Positions 1-7,616 of a DNA stretch of 21,898 nucleotides are shown piece by piece; position 1 is the stretch's first letter; each line of letters opens with the position of its first letter. The notes under the pieces were generated by a model. It made no database searches, had not been told where the DNA came from, and saw nothing but the letters and a program-made list of their open reading frames with translations. The DNA is from Anaerolineae bacterium (lineage in GTDB: Bacteria > Chloroflexota > Anaerolineae > B4-G1), in assembly GCA_030612585.1 (NCBI GenBank), contig JAUWNP010000062.1, positions 1 to 21,898 of the forward strand, written 5' to 3'. Position numbers and translations under genes: made by a program.

Positions 1-58
1 CCCCCAAAGAAGTAACGTCTTGCTCGGACGCGGACTCAAGCATGGAGATAGCCACTAA
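1..58 (+). CDS. Possible C-terminal tail of an upstream gene (partial)
   Basis: The frame beginning at base 2 is open from the window edge to a TAA at 56-58, giving about 18 codons. That stop directly abuts the ATG at 59, a spacing typical of co-transcribed genes. No motif can be recognised in so short a tail, and an open frame of this length can occur by chance. The operon may therefore begin outside the window. Confidence 0.3.
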   Translation, partial: PQRSNVLLGRGLKHGDSH

Positions 59-316
59 ATGAACGCGAAAGCAGTGAATGACATCGCGCTTCGCCTGCTA
101 GAGTTAGAACAAAGGTTTGAAGCGTATTGTACCCTGCACGAGGAAGAACTGAGAGAGATCAAAGCGACCTTGAATCAACTGCGTGAGGACACTCTCAGGC
201 GACACCGAGACCTGGAAAATGACCAGGGTCAAGGTAAAGATGACCATGTGGCTGTTCTGGACGATGATGTCTCAAGAGAGGATGCACCCGAGAGTGCCTC
301 TGTTTTGACCCTTTAG
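59..316 (+). CDS. Small hypothetical protein, helical/coiled-coil-like
   Basis: This 85-residue protein is not assigned to a family. Residues about 10-58 are rich in Leu, Glu, Arg and Lys with hydrophobic residues at heptad-like spacing, which suggests an amphipathic helix or short coiled coil. The last 25 residues are acidic and probably disordered. No signal peptide, membrane segment or Cys cluster is visible. GGAGA at 44-48 sits about 10 nt before the ATG. The stop is 13 nt before the [2Fe-2S] subunit gene, so it is probably the first visible gene of the dehydrogenase operon. It might be an assembly or scaffold protein, but that is only inferred from position. Confidence 0.6.
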   Translation: MNAKAVNDIALRLLELEQRFEAYCTLHEEELREIKATLNQLREDTLRRHRDLENDQGQGKDDHVAVLDDDVSREDAPESASVLTL

Positions 317-329
317 GAGTGTAGCAGAA

Positions 330-650
330 ATGCGTGTTTGGGATCATCCAATCCTGGGCGAGGCGAAACTTGGCAGAAAGATCACCATTGAAGTAGATGG
401 TCAACCCATTCCGGCTTTCGAAGGAGAGCCCATTGCTGCGGCCCTGCTTGCCGCAGGGTACAAGGTGTTTCGTTACACGGTGAAGAAGGGCGAGCCACGA
501 GGGGTCTTCTGTGCGATCGGCCGTTGCACTGACTGTGTGATGACGGTGGATGGGAGACCAAACGTCCGAACATGCATCACGCCAGCCGTTGATGGGATGA
601 AGGTGCAGACTCAGGCGGGACTGGGAACATGGGAGAAGACGAAGGTATGA
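330..650 (+). CDS. [2Fe-2S]-binding small subunit of a multi-subunit amine/amino-acid dehydrogenase (HcnA-like)
   Basis: The 106-residue protein carries a plant-type [2Fe-2S] cluster signature at C61-x4-C66-x2-C69-x12-C82. Its short N-terminal beta-grasp segment (about 17-45) includes the family's 'EGEPIAAALLAAG' stretch. Such proteins are the electron-transfer gamma subunits of hydrogen cyanide synthase (HcnA), D-hydroxyproline dehydrogenase and related dye-linked proline dehydrogenases. They pass electrons between the FAD subunits. The AGGAG-type ribosome site overlaps the stop region of the preceding gene. The stop codon overlaps the next gene's ATG at 647. The context, with a DAO-family flavoprotein at 1516-2676, supports this role. 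The amine substrate cannot be read from this subunit. Confidence 0.85.
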   Translation: MRVWDHPILGEAKLGRKITIEVDGQPIPAFEGEPIAAALLAAGYKVFRYTVKKGEPRGVFCAIGRCTDCVMTVDGRPNVRTCITPAVDGMKVQTQAGLGTWEKTKV

Positions 651-1201
651 GCAAAGGTGTAGCATTGACTGGCATTCCCTCGGAAGAGGAGTTACAGAAT
701 TCCCCGGGATATCCCAACCCGGAGGACTTTGAGAAGGGGCCGATCGCGGTGCTTGAGTGCGTGCAGGAGATCCCGTGCGATCCCTGTGAGACGGCCTGCC
801 GCCAGGGAGCCATTGTCGTCGGAGAGCCTATCACTAACCTTCCTTGTTTTGACGCTGATAAGTGTACAGGCTGTGGTCTCTGTGTCGCGAGTTGCCCAGG
901 TCAGGCGATTTTTCTGGTTCACTTGCATTATTCGGACGAGGAATCCCTGGTGGGCTTTCCCTTCGAGTATCTCCCTTTGCCCGAAGTCGGCAGCCTGGTC
1001 AACGCTGCCGACAGGGCTGGAGAGGTAATGTGTCAGGGCAGAGTGGTCAAGGTTCAAACCCCACGCTCCTTTGACTGCACAGCAGTCGTCACGATTGCCA
1101 TTCCTAAAGCCTTCGCGCACCAGGTACGGGGGATCGAGCGCCCTCGTCCTGCCCTGGATAAGCCATTTGTCCGGCTCGCGTATGACCGGGGCGATGAGTG
1201 A
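647..1201 (+). CDS. Ferredoxin-type 4Fe-4S subunit of the dehydrogenase
   Basis: This 184-residue protein (from ATG 647) has a half-degenerate Cys group (C38, C44, C47, C51). It is followed by a classic 4Fe-4S motif, C73-x2-C76-x2-C79-x3-C83-P, with C67 just before it. The C-terminal 90 residues resemble a small beta-rich domain and carry no known catalytic motif. Its likely role is to relay electrons from the flavin subunits to an acceptor. The start at 647 forms an ATGA overlap with the upstream stop (648-650). An in-frame ATG at 629 would add six residues and overlap 22 nt, and it lacks a better ribosome site. Similar proteins accompany HcnA/HcnC-like subunits in anaerobes (family knowledge). 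The exact cluster number is uncertain because the first Cys set is atypical. Confidence 0.8.
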   Translation: MSKGVALTGIPSEEELQNSPGYPNPEDFEKGPIAVLECVQEIPCDPCETACRQGAIVVGEPITNLPCFDADKCTGCGLCVASCPGQAIFLVHLHYSDEESLVGFPFEYLPLPEVGSLVNAADRAGEVMCQGRVVKVQTPRSFDCTAVVTIAIPKAFAHQVRGIERPRPALDKPFVRLAYDRGDE

Positions 1202-1230
1202 GTGGTATGAGGAGGGGGGGGACAGGAGAT

Positions 1231-1237
1231 AAGGAGG
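1231..1237 (+). promoter_or_regulatory. Strong Shine-Dalgarno pointing to a possible ATC start
   Basis: AAGGAGG at 1231-1237 is a near-perfect ribosome-binding site. Six nucleotides downstream is ATC at 1244, in frame with the BFD-like gene. The first conventional start in that frame is GTG at 1259, 21 nt from the site, which is too far for normal initiation. No ATG lies between the in-frame stop at 1208 and 1259. An eight-G run at 1214-1221 lies just upstream. Confidence 0.55.
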
Positions 1238-1258
1238 CAAACCATCGCTGAGAAAGAT

Positions 1259-1519
1259 GTGATCATCTGTCGCTGTGAGGAAATCACCGAGGAAGAGATA
1301 TCGAAGGCCATTGCCGAGGGGTGTGACTCCGTCATCTGGGTCAAGCGAAAGACCAGGGCCGGTATGGGCTTGTGCCAGGGACAGACCTGCGGCCGCCTGG
1401 TGGCCAGGCTGATTGCGGAGGAGACAAATCAGGACCTTGGTCAGGTAATGCCTGACACGCGGCGTCCCCCGCTGAGGCCAATCCCTCTGGATATTCTGGA
1501 AGAGAGGGAAGAGAAATGA
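1259..1519 (+). CDS. BFD-like [2Fe-2S] domain protein
   Basis: The 86-residue protein has the bacterioferritin-associated-ferredoxin (BFD / Fer2_BFD) pattern: C4-x-C6 near the N-terminus and C39-x4-C44, numbered from the GTG at 1259. In many HcnB- or sarcosine-oxidase-alpha-type proteins this domain is fused to the C-terminus of the NAD(P)/FAD subunit. Here it is a free-standing gene, and the only such subunit in the window (11902-13023) lacks it. Its likely role is electron transfer inside the dehydrogenase complex. The start is unsure: an ATC at 1244 sits at ideal distance from the AAGGAGG at 1231-1237 and would add five residues (M-A-E-K-D). The last ATGA overlaps the next gene's start at 1516. 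Confidence 0.85.
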   Translation: MIICRCEEITEEEISKAIAEGCDSVIWVKRKTRAGMGLCQGQTCGRLVARLIAEETNQDLGQVMPDTRRPPLRPIPLDILEEREEK

Positions 1520-2676
1520 AATCTCTGCAAGCCGACGTGGTCATCGTAGGTGCGGGAGTAAGTGGGTTATCGTCCGCCTATGAACTGGCGAAGGCGGGGG
1601 TTGACGTTCTCGTTGTGGAAAGAGGATTCCTGACACAGGAACAGTCCGGTCGTAATCCAGGTGGCATCCGTCAGATTGGGCGTGACATCAACGAGATGCC
1701 TCTCATAGTCGCGGCTATGCAACGGTGGCACGGGCTGGAGGAAGAGCTTGGCTGCTCCATAGAACTGGAGGAGGATGGCTACTTATGGGTGGCGCTGAGT
1801 GAGCAAGATCTGGAATTGCAGCGAGGGCTGGTAGAGCGCGATGCACCCTATGGTATCCAAGAGTTTATCCTGGACGGGGACGAGGTCAGGAAGATGGCGC
1901 CAGCAATATCCGACTTTGTCGTTGGCGCTCTGTATTGCCCGACCGATGTGATAGCCAACCCTCTCCTCGTAGCAAGCGGGTATTTTGACCGCGCGCGGGA
2001 GTATGGAGCCCGGTTTCTCTTTGGCACAGAGGTCGTTGACCTGCGGCTTGAGGGAGGCCGTGTTCGGAGCGTAGTTACCAACCAGGGCGAGATAACGGCG
2101 GACGTGGTAATCAACGCGGCTGGCCCGTGGTCAGACCGAGTTGGACGCATGGCCGGCATAGATATCCCAGTTATTCCCTGTCCCAACCAGTTCATCCTCA
2201 CCGAGCCGATGCCCCCCATCTTGCCCCCGTTTCTCGTGATCAGCAGCATCGCCGTGTGCCGTCAGCCGGCGCGTGGTCACGTGTATATTGGAAACACGAA
2301 TGCGCCCGGCGGAATCAGCGGCTACAGCAAGGCCACGGACTATGGCGAGATGGTCCGGACGACCACGAATATCCTCAAAATCGTCCCTGCTTTTCGCGGG
2401 CTCAACGTCATCCGCACGTGGGTCGGCATCATTGATTTCACCCCTGACGATAATTTCATATTCGGCCGTGTAGAGCAAGTGGAAGGGTTGATCCTGGCCT
2501 GTGGGTTTTCGGGCCATGGTTTTGCGCTCACGCCCATCATCGGTCAGTTGATGTGTGAGTTGATCGTAGAAGGCAAGACCTCCCTGCCCGTAGAATCCTT
2601 CCGGTTCGATCGGTTCGAGAGGGGTGTCGTGGAAAAATCTACGCATTTTGCTCATCAGCACGTGGACGCCGCTTGA
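1516..2676 (+). CDS. DAO-family FAD-dependent oxidoreductase, substrate-oxidising subunit
   Basis: This 386-residue flavoprotein has an N-terminal dinucleotide-binding fold: G12-x-G14-x-x-G17 with the ribose-binding acidic residue E35. A 'SGRNPGG' segment at 44-50 follows, typical of the sarcosine / dimethylglycine / D-amino-acid oxidase superfamily. The C-terminal 'GFSGHGFALTP' segment forms the usual last flavin-contact loop. Length and layout match HcnC and the beta subunits of D-hydroxyproline or proline dehydrogenases, which oxidise C-N bonds of amino or imino acids. Translation is coupled by a 4-nt overlap with the BFD-like gene. With the [2Fe-2S], 4Fe-4S and BFD proteins upstream it should act as a dehydrogenase rather than an O2-using oxidase. 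The exact amine (glycine, sarcosine, proline or hydroxyproline type) is not determined. Confidence 0.88.
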   Translation: MKSLQADVVIVGAGVSGLSSAYELAKAGVDVLVVERGFLTQEQSGRNPGGIRQIGRDINEMPLIVAAMQRWHGLEEELGCSIELEEDGYLWVALSEQDLELQRGLVERDAPYGIQEFILDGDEVRKMAPAISDFVVGALYCPTDVIANPLLVASGYFDRAREYGARFLFGTEVVDLRLEGGRVRSVVTNQGEITADVVINAAGPWSDRVGRMAGIDIPVIPCPNQFILTEPMPPILPPFLVISSIAVCRQPARGHVYIGNTNAPGGISGYSKATDYGEMVRTTTNILKIVPAFRGLNVIRTWVGIIDFTPDDNFIFGRVEQVEGLILACGFSGHGFALTPIIGQLMCELIVEGKTSLPVESFRFDRFERGVVEKSTHFAHQHVDAA

Positions 2677-2712
2677 CGCCGGCTTTCGAAAGTCCATTCA
2701 CAAGGAGGAAAA

Positions 2713-3585
2713 ATGGAATACCTGGTAAAACAATTGTTGAACGGCCTGGCGGCGGGGAGCATCTACGCTTTGGTCGCCGTGGGGTACAACATGGTATATG
2801 GCATCCTGGAGTTGATCAACTTCGCCCACGGGGATGTCTATATGGTGGGGACTTTCGTGGTGCTGGCACTGCTCTGGCAGAGAGTTCCCTTTCTCCTGGC
2901 CCTGCTGTTGGGCTGCCTCGCCGGTGGATTAGTGGCCCTCATCGCGGAACGGCTGGCTTACCGGCCGGTCCGCAATGCCCCCCGGGTGGTACCCATGCTC
3001 AGCGCGGTGGGGGTGGCCTTGATTATGAGGAACCTGGCCCAACTGATATGGGGCACTGAAACGTTCCCTTTCCCGGAAGTGTTACCGGACAGTGTAATCA
3101 TGCTCGGCCCCTTCCGCCTCAGCATCTTACAGATAGTCATCTTTGGCCTGGCTATCTCGTTGATGGGGCTACTCATCCTGCTGACCAAAAAGACAAAAAT
3201 GGGCAAGGCTATTCACTGCATGGCCCAGGACATCCCCGCTGCCCAGCTTATGGGCATCTCAGTGAACAAGATCATCCAGTTGGTCTATTTCATGGGGGGC
3301 GCACTGGGTGTGGTGGGCGGCGTTCTCTTCTCTATGTATTACGCCGTCTGGATCGGTATGGGTTTCCTGGGAACGATGATGGCCTGGATAGCGTGCATCA
3401 TCGGCGGCATCGGTAGCCTGGAGGGAGCTCTGATCGGAGGACTGTTGCTGGGCGTGGGGCAGGCGCTAATTTCAGGCTTCGTGTCATCCGCCTACCGCGA
3501 CGCAATCGCTTATGGGCTGATTATGGTCATGTTGGTCGTGAAGCCGACGGGCATATTCGGCCGCCATATAGCAGAGAAGGTGTAA
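2713..3585 (+). CDS. livH: Branched-chain-amino-acid-type ABC transporter permease LivH
   Basis: The 290-residue integral membrane protein has about eight hydrophobic segments. It carries the LivH N-terminal signature around 'NGLAAGSIYALVAVGYNMVYG', here 'LLNGLAAGSIYALVAVGYNM' at 8-27. The central EAA-like loop follows the 'GKAIHCMAQD' region. It forms half of the transmembrane channel of a HAAT-family importer for hydrophobic amino acids, amides or related compounds. AAGGAGG at 2702-2708 precedes the ATG by four to five nucleotides. It lies 36 nt after the dehydrogenase flavoprotein, so the importer and oxidation genes are probably co-expressed and the importer probably supplies that pathway's substrate. 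Confidence 0.95.
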   Translation: MEYLVKQLLNGLAAGSIYALVAVGYNMVYGILELINFAHGDVYMVGTFVVLALLWQRVPFLLALLLGCLAGGLVALIAERLAYRPVRNAPRVVPMLSAVGVALIMRNLAQLIWGTETFPFPEVLPDSVIMLGPFRLSILQIVIFGLAISLMGLLILLTKKTKMGKAIHCMAQDIPAAQLMGISVNKIIQLVYFMGGALGVVGGVLFSMYYAVWIGMGFLGTMMAWIACIIGGIGSLEGALIGGLLLGVGQALISGFVSSAYRDAIAYGLIMVMLVVKPTGIFGRHIAEKV

Positions 3586-3591
3586 TGAGCC

Positions 3592-4662
3592 ATGGTTAAT
3601 CGAGTGTCGAACATCATCGGTGGAAATCAAAGCAGGCTACTGCTTTATGGTGTTGGGTTGGTGGCCTTGCTTGTGCTTCCCGGGTTCATGCCCAATGAGT
3701 ATGTGTTCCGGGTTGTCATTGCTGTCATCATTGACATCCCTCTGGCTCTGTCCCAGAACCTGATCACAGGTTATGCTGGTCTGTTGACCCTGGGGCAGGC
3801 TGCTTTTTATGGCATTGGCGCCTATACCTCAGCGCTTCTCGTCATGCGATTGGGCGTCCCCTGGCCCCTGGCCCTTCTGGCCGCTGGCGTGCTGGCTGGT
3901 ATCTTTGGCATCCTGCTGGGATTCCCTTGCTTACGGGTGGGAAGCGACTACCTGACCCTGATGACCATTGGCTTCGGCACGATCTTTCAGGTAGTCGCTC
4001 TGCGCTGGATGGCGCTTACTCGAGGGCCTATGGGGCTGCCTGGCGTCCCTCCTCCCAAAATAGGTTCCTTTGTCTTTAATACTAGCACCGAATACTACTA
4101 CCTTTACTTGTCCCTGGCAGTTTTGTGTTATTTATGTATGCATCGCCTGACAAAATCCTACATTGGCCGTGCCCTCAGTGCCATTCGAGAGGACGAAACT
4201 GCCGCGGCAGCGATGGGCGTTAACCTGGCCTACTACAAAGTCCTGGCCTTTGCTTTTGGCACCTTCTGGGCTGGGATAGCCGGCAGCATGTTGGCTCACT
4301 TCTTGCTCTTCGTGGGCCCCATGACCTTCAGCATTGATGAATCCATCCTACACATGCAGATGGCCATCCTGGGTGGATTGGGCAGTCTGCCGGGTTCCGT
4401 CCTGGGCGCGGCCATACTGGTGAGCCTGCCCCAGATATTCCAGTCTATTTATCCGTATCGGATGCTCCTCAGTGGAGTCTTGATGGTCGGCCTGATGATC
4501 TGGCGACCGCAGGGGATATTGGGCGTCTCCGCCGCCGCGGGGGTTACCCGGGGGCGCTTGCAGCAGTGGTTCGCCCGCCTTTCCGGCAAGGCCTCAGCCG
4601 GCGAGGCGCTGGGTGCGTCCGCCAACACAGGAGTTGCGTCAGATGAAACTGTTGAAAGCTAA
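3592..4662 (+). CDS. livM: Branched-chain-amino-acid-type ABC transporter permease LivM
   Basis: This 356-residue permease has roughly ten hydrophobic segments and the LivM hallmark 'LSQNLITGYAGLLTLGQAAFYGIGAY' region, within about residues 53-78. It also has the cytoplasmic coupling loop 'GRALSAIREDETAAAAMGVN' at about 194-213. It pairs with LivH. The tail after about residue 320 is a low-complexity Ala/Gly/Ser extension. The gene begins 6 nt after livH, and its last 20 nt overlap the start of livG. No rival start is better supported. Confidence 0.95.
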   Translation: MVNRVSNIIGGNQSRLLLYGVGLVALLVLPGFMPNEYVFRVVIAVIIDIPLALSQNLITGYAGLLTLGQAAFYGIGAYTSALLVMRLGVPWPLALLAAGVLAGIFGILLGFPCLRVGSDYLTLMTIGFGTIFQVVALRWMALTRGPMGLPGVPPPKIGSFVFNTSTEYYYLYLSLAVLCYLCMHRLTKSYIGRALSAIREDETAAAAMGVNLAYYKVLAFAFGTFWAGIAGSMLAHFLLFVGPMTFSIDESILHMQMAILGGLGSLPGSVLGAAILVSLPQIFQSIYPYRMLLSGVLMVGLMIWRPQGILGVSAAAGVTRGRLQQWFARLSGKASAGEALGASANTGVASDETVES

Positions 4663-5407
4663 CGGGGTTTCAATGCATTTCGGAGGGGTGCAGGCAGTGG
4701 CTGATTTGAGCCTGACCGCTGAGGAAGGGCGGATATTGGGCATCATAGGCCCCAATGGTTCTGGCAAGACAACCTTCTTTAATGTCCTGACTGGAATCTA
4801 CCGGCCCACGGGCGGCACTTTTACCTTCAAAGGTCAGGACATCACCGGTTGGCCTGCCCACCGGGTCACCAGGCAGGGCATCGCCAGAACATTTCAGAAT
4901 ATCAGGTTGTTTGGTAATATGCCCGTGTTGGATAACGTCCTGGTCGGAGCACATTGCCACATGGGCATTCCTCTGTGGCGCGTGCTCTTCCGTAGTCAAG
5001 CCAAAGACGAGGCAGAGACAAGGGCCAGAAAAGGAGCAGAGGAACTGCTCCACTTTGTGGGTCTGGAAGATAGAGCCGGCGAGTTTGCGGCCAATCTGGC
5101 CTACGGTGAGCAAAGGCGAGTGGAACTGGCCAGAGCCCTGGCCAGTCAACCCGACGTGCTATTACTGGATGAGCCCACAGCGGGGATGAACGACAGTGAA
5201 GCCAGGTATATCATGGATCTCATCCAGAAGATCCAGCAGATGGGAGTGACGATTCTACTCATAGAGCACAACATGAAGGTGATGATGGGCACTGCTGAGT
5301 GGATCGTGGCTCTGGATGCTGGCCGCAAGATAGCCGAAGGCCCTCCACGGGAAATTCAGCATAACGAGGAGGTTATCAAGGCATATCTGGGGGAGGAGGA
5401 AGAATAA
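4643..5407 (+). CDS. livG: ABC transporter ATP-binding protein LivG
   Basis: This 254-residue ATPase has the Walker A motif GPNGSGKT at about 36-43 and the Q-loop in 'ARTFQNIRLF'. A LivG-type signature 'LAYGEQRRVELARAL' precedes Walker B 'VLLLDEP' and the H-loop 'IEHNM'. It energises import through LivHM. ATG 4643 is preferred because AGGAG at 4629-4633 precedes it by nine nucleotides and the protein then starts like other LivG proteins. A longer frame from 4613 would overlap livM by 50 nt and add ten unlikely residues. The C-terminal poly-Glu codons (GAG GAG GAA GAA) double as the purine-rich ribosome site for livF. Confidence 0.95.
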   Translation: MKLLKANGVSMHFGGVQAVADLSLTAEEGRILGIIGPNGSGKTTFFNVLTGIYRPTGGTFTFKGQDITGWPAHRVTRQGIARTFQNIRLFGNMPVLDNVLVGAHCHMGIPLWRVLFRSQAKDEAETRARKGAEELLHFVGLEDRAGEFAANLAYGEQRRVELARALASQPDVLLLDEPTAGMNDSEARYIMDLIQKIQQMGVTILLIEHNMKVMMGTAEWIVALDAGRKIAEGPPREIQHNEEVIKAYLGEEEE

Positions 5408-5409
5408 CA

Positions 5410-6117
5410 GTGTTGAACATAAAAGATCTCCATACCCATTACGGCCACGTCCAGGCTCTGAAAGGGGTCTCTCTGAACGTAGAAGAGGGCGAGATTGTGA
5501 CTCTGATCGGTAACAACGGGGCCGGCAAGAGCACTCTCCTAAAAACCATATCGGGACTGGTTCGCCCCAGTTCAGGCTCGATCGAGTTTCGCGGCCAACC
5601 CATCGAGGAGTTGCCCAGCGAAGATATAGTGAGGTTGGGCATCTCTCAGGCTCCAGAGGGACGGCGGGTTTTTCCCCGCTCCAGCGTGTTGGAGAATCTG
5701 GAGATGGGAGCGTATGTCAGAAACGATCAGAAAGCCATACAGCAAGACATCGAGGCGATGATGAGCCGGTTTCCCATCCTGGGGGAACGGAAGCACCAAT
5801 TGGCGGGGACCCTGAGTGGTGGGGAACAACAGATGCTGACCATCGCCCGGGCTTTGATGTCTCGACCGAGACTGATGATGCTAGACGAGCCCTCTCTGGG
5901 ATTGATGCCCACTCTGGTCAAAAAAGTATTCGAGATCATCAAGGAGATCCACGCCGAGGGGACGACCATTCTTCTGGTCGAGCAGAACGCCCGCAAGGCT
6001 CTGGCCGTCGCCGATCGAGGTTATGTGCTGGAGACCGGCAATATTGTCCTGTACGGGGCAGCAGAGGAACTCCGCAACAACGATGAAGTACGCAAGGCTT
6101 ACCTGGGGGAGGAATAG
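5410..6117 (+). CDS. livF: ABC transporter ATP-binding protein LivF
   Basis: The 235-residue ATPase has Walker A 'GNNGAGKS' at about 36-43, Q-loop in 'ISQAPEGRRVFP', signature 'LSGGEQQMLTIARAL', Walker B 'LMMLDEP' and 'LLVEQN' at the switch region. This is the standard LivF pattern and length. The start is GTG at 5410, two nucleotides after the livG stop, and the purine-rich end of livG serves as its ribosome site. A TTG at 5413 is a possible alternative. LivF and LivG would form the heterodimeric motor of the importer. Confidence 0.95.
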   Translation: MLNIKDLHTHYGHVQALKGVSLNVEEGEIVTLIGNNGAGKSTLLKTISGLVRPSSGSIEFRGQPIEELPSEDIVRLGISQAPEGRRVFPRSSVLENLEMGAYVRNDQKAIQQDIEAMMSRFPILGERKHQLAGTLSGGEQQMLTIARALMSRPRLMMLDEPSLGLMPTLVKKVFEIIKEIHAEGTTILLVEQNARKALAVADRGYVLETGNIVLYGAAEELRNNDEVRKAYLGEE

Positions 6118-6149
6118 GGGGCTCCAGGCTCGCGGCCGAGTCCCCCACG

Positions 6150-6164
6150 CGCTCCGTCGGAGCG
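6150..6164 (+). other. Short hairpin in the livF-binding protein gap
   Basis: CGCTCC (6150-6155) and GGAGCG (6159-6164) form a 6-bp stem with a 3-nt loop, next to a second imperfect GC-rich stem around 6128-6143. There is no U-tract. Such hairpins between livF and the binding-protein gene can stabilise the downstream message or partly terminate transcription, but this is inference. Confidence 0.35.
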
Positions 6165-6187
6165 GTCCATTGAAAGAAGGGGAGGTG

Positions 6188-6244
6188 ATGCTTGGGCGAA
6201 AGAGTTTCATAGGCCATGGACGTTTGCTATTGAAGATCAACTAG
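6188..6244 (+). CDS. Possible 18-residue leader peptide
   Basis: An ATG at 6188 follows AGGGGAGG with very short spacing and opens an 18-codon frame ending at TAG 6242-6244. It stops 15 nt before the binding-protein ATG. The peptide is basic and hydrophobic (residues M-L-G-R-K-S at the start) and has no run of any one amino acid that would suggest attenuation. It may simply be chance, and no homologue is recognised. Confidence 0.2.
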   Translation: MLGRKSFIGHGRLLLKIN

Positions 6245-6259
6245 AAGGAGGAAAAAGAA

Positions 6260-7441
6260 ATGCTCAGATTAAGAAGAGTTGTTAATGGGCTTAGCCTGTT
6301 GCTCGTCATAGTTTCTGTCATCACGGTCGTGTCCTGTCAGCCGGCAGCCACCCCGACAGCCGCGCCGCCCACCGAGGCTGCGCCGCCCGAGGGCGAGCCG
6401 ATCAAGTTCGGGTTGGTGGGGCCGATGACGGGGGATGCGGCTGACTACGGTCGCACCCAGGAGGCGGGGGCCAGTTTTGCCGTGGCGGAGATCAACGCAG
6501 CCGGAGGCATCAACGGCCGGCCGGTGGAGCTCGTGATCTGCGACGATAAGTGCGATCCCTACGAGGGCAGCATGTGTGCCCAGAAGATGGTAGCCGATCC
6601 GGAGATCTTTGCTGTCATCGGCCACGTGTGCAGCAGTTGCACGCTGGCTGGAGGGCCGATCTACGAGGAGGCAGGGTTGACGTTGGTCACAGCCAGTTCC
6701 ACCAACCCGGCCGTCTGCGAGCAGGGGTGGACACACGTCTTCCGCACCATCAGCCACGACGGCAACCAAGGGCCGGAGTTGGCCGGACACGCCATCAATA
6801 CGCTGGGCAAGAAGCGACTGGCCATCATGTACGCCAGCCACGACTACGGCCAGGGGTTGCTCGATGCCACCGTGCCCGCGGTGTCTGAACTGGGGGGTGA
6901 GGTGGTGGCCGTGGAGACCTATGTCCCCGGTGTGGACAAGGACTTCAGTGCGCAGTTGACGAAGATCGCTGAGGCCAAGCCAGACGCATTGCTGCTCCTG
7001 ACCGACTACGCCGAGGGTGGGATAATCACCAAGCAGCGGGTGGCGGCCGGGTTGGGCGACATACCCGTCCTCGCCGCCGCTGGTTGCCAGCACACCGAGT
7101 TCATCGAGTTGGCTGGGGATGCGGGTGAGGGAGCGTTCGTGGTGGCCTACTACGACCCCTTCAGCCCGATGCCGATGCCCAAAGCCTTCAACGAGAAGTG
7201 GTTGGAGGAGTTCGGCGAGCGTCCCGTCGAGATCGAGGCCTTCAACTATGAGGTGCCCTACATCCTGAAGTTGGCCATCGAGGCGGGAGCCACCAAAGAG
7301 AACCTGCACGAAGTGCTGCACACCATCGAGTTCGAGGGGCCCACCGGTCTGACCAAGTTCGGCGAGACCGGCGACGTGGCCGCGAAGACCCAGGTGTTGT
7401 TGACTGTCAAGAACGGCGAGTTCATCAGCTACGTGCCATAA
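6260..7441 (+). CDS. livK: Substrate-binding lipoprotein of the branched-chain-type ABC importer (LivJ/LivK family)
   Basis: This 393-residue protein has a basic start, a hydrophobic segment at about 11-25 and a lipobox V-V-S-C with C26 as the acylated residue. A Pro/Thr/Ala-rich tether runs to about residue 45. Then comes the periplasmic-binding fold of type I, with 'FGLVGPMTGDAADYG' and 'GHVCSSCTLAGGPIYEEAG' as LivJ-like blocks. It captures the transported solute outside the membrane. AGAAGGAGG at 6243-6251 precedes the ATG by eight nucleotides. The gene is visibly more GC-rich than livH or livM, and has several Cys in the N-terminal lobe. The ligand is unknown; the family also binds amides, urea and aromatic acids. 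Confidence 0.93.
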   Translation: MLRLRRVVNGLSLLLVIVSVITVVSCQPAATPTAAPPTEAAPPEGEPIKFGLVGPMTGDAADYGRTQEAGASFAVAEINAAGGINGRPVELVICDDKCDPYEGSMCAQKMVADPEIFAVIGHVCSSCTLAGGPIYEEAGLTLVTASSTNPAVCEQGWTHVFRTISHDGNQGPELAGHAINTLGKKRLAIMYASHDYGQGLLDATVPAVSELGGEVVAVETYVPGVDKDFSAQLTKIAEAKPDALLLLTDYAEGGIITKQRVAAGLGDIPVLAAAGCQHTEFIELAGDAGEGAFVVAYYDPFSPMPMPKAFNEKWLEEFGERPVEIEAFNYEVPYILKLAIEAGATKENLHEVLHTIEFEGPTGLTKFGETGDVAAKTQVLLTVKNGEFISYVP

Positions 7442-7462
7442 GTAGTTGGTAGTCGTTCCAGG

Positions 7463-7493
7463 GCTTGTGGGGGGCGTATAGCCCCCCACAGGC
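7463..7493 (+). terminator. GC-rich hairpin terminator after the importer operon
   Basis: Bases 7463-7475 pair with 7481-7493 to form a 13-bp stem with one G-U pair and a GTATA loop; six consecutive G-C pairs lie at its core. The following TCATTTC is only a weak U-tract. It sits 22 nt after the binding-protein stop, so it is the probable end of the liv transcript or a 3' stabiliser. Confidence 0.65.
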
Positions 7494-7552
7494 TCATTTC
7501 CCACGAGTACTCATTCTCTAATCCCGCAAAGTGATCTGTATAAGCATAAGCC

Positions 7553-7616
7553 ACCCTTGCGAAGGTTGCGAGTAGCACTGGCAACGGGGCAGTTTTCGAT
7601 GAGCCTTCGCGGGGGT
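7553..7616 (+). promoter_or_regulatory. Foldable leader upstream of the E2 gene
   Basis: Bases 7553-7565 can pair with 7604-7616 to make a 13-bp stem with two G-U pairs. The enclosed 38 nt contain a small TTGC/GCAA stem (7566-7569 with 7581-7584). The element ends 22 nt before the E2 ATG at 7639, close to its AGGAG-like site. The rest of the 7494-7638 gap holds a loose -10-like TATAAG at 7539-7544 without a good -35. I do not recognise a known riboswitch; a structured 5' leader is inference. Confidence 0.35.

Noticed and set aside
1214..1221. Eight-G run as a site of programmed frameshifting
   Set aside because: It lies in the gap after the 4Fe-4S stop, so no coding sequence crosses it; at most it is a sequencing-error risk.
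4613..4642. Ten-residue upstream extension of LivG
   Set aside because: It lies inside livM, lacks a better ribosome site and would add residues absent from LivG proteins in general.
6269..7504. Long minus-strand open frame (411 codons) opposite the binding-protein gene
   Set aside because: It mirrors a clear lipoprotein gene with a good ribosome site; its translation is His/Arg/Gly-rich with no motif. It results from the high GC at third codon positions.
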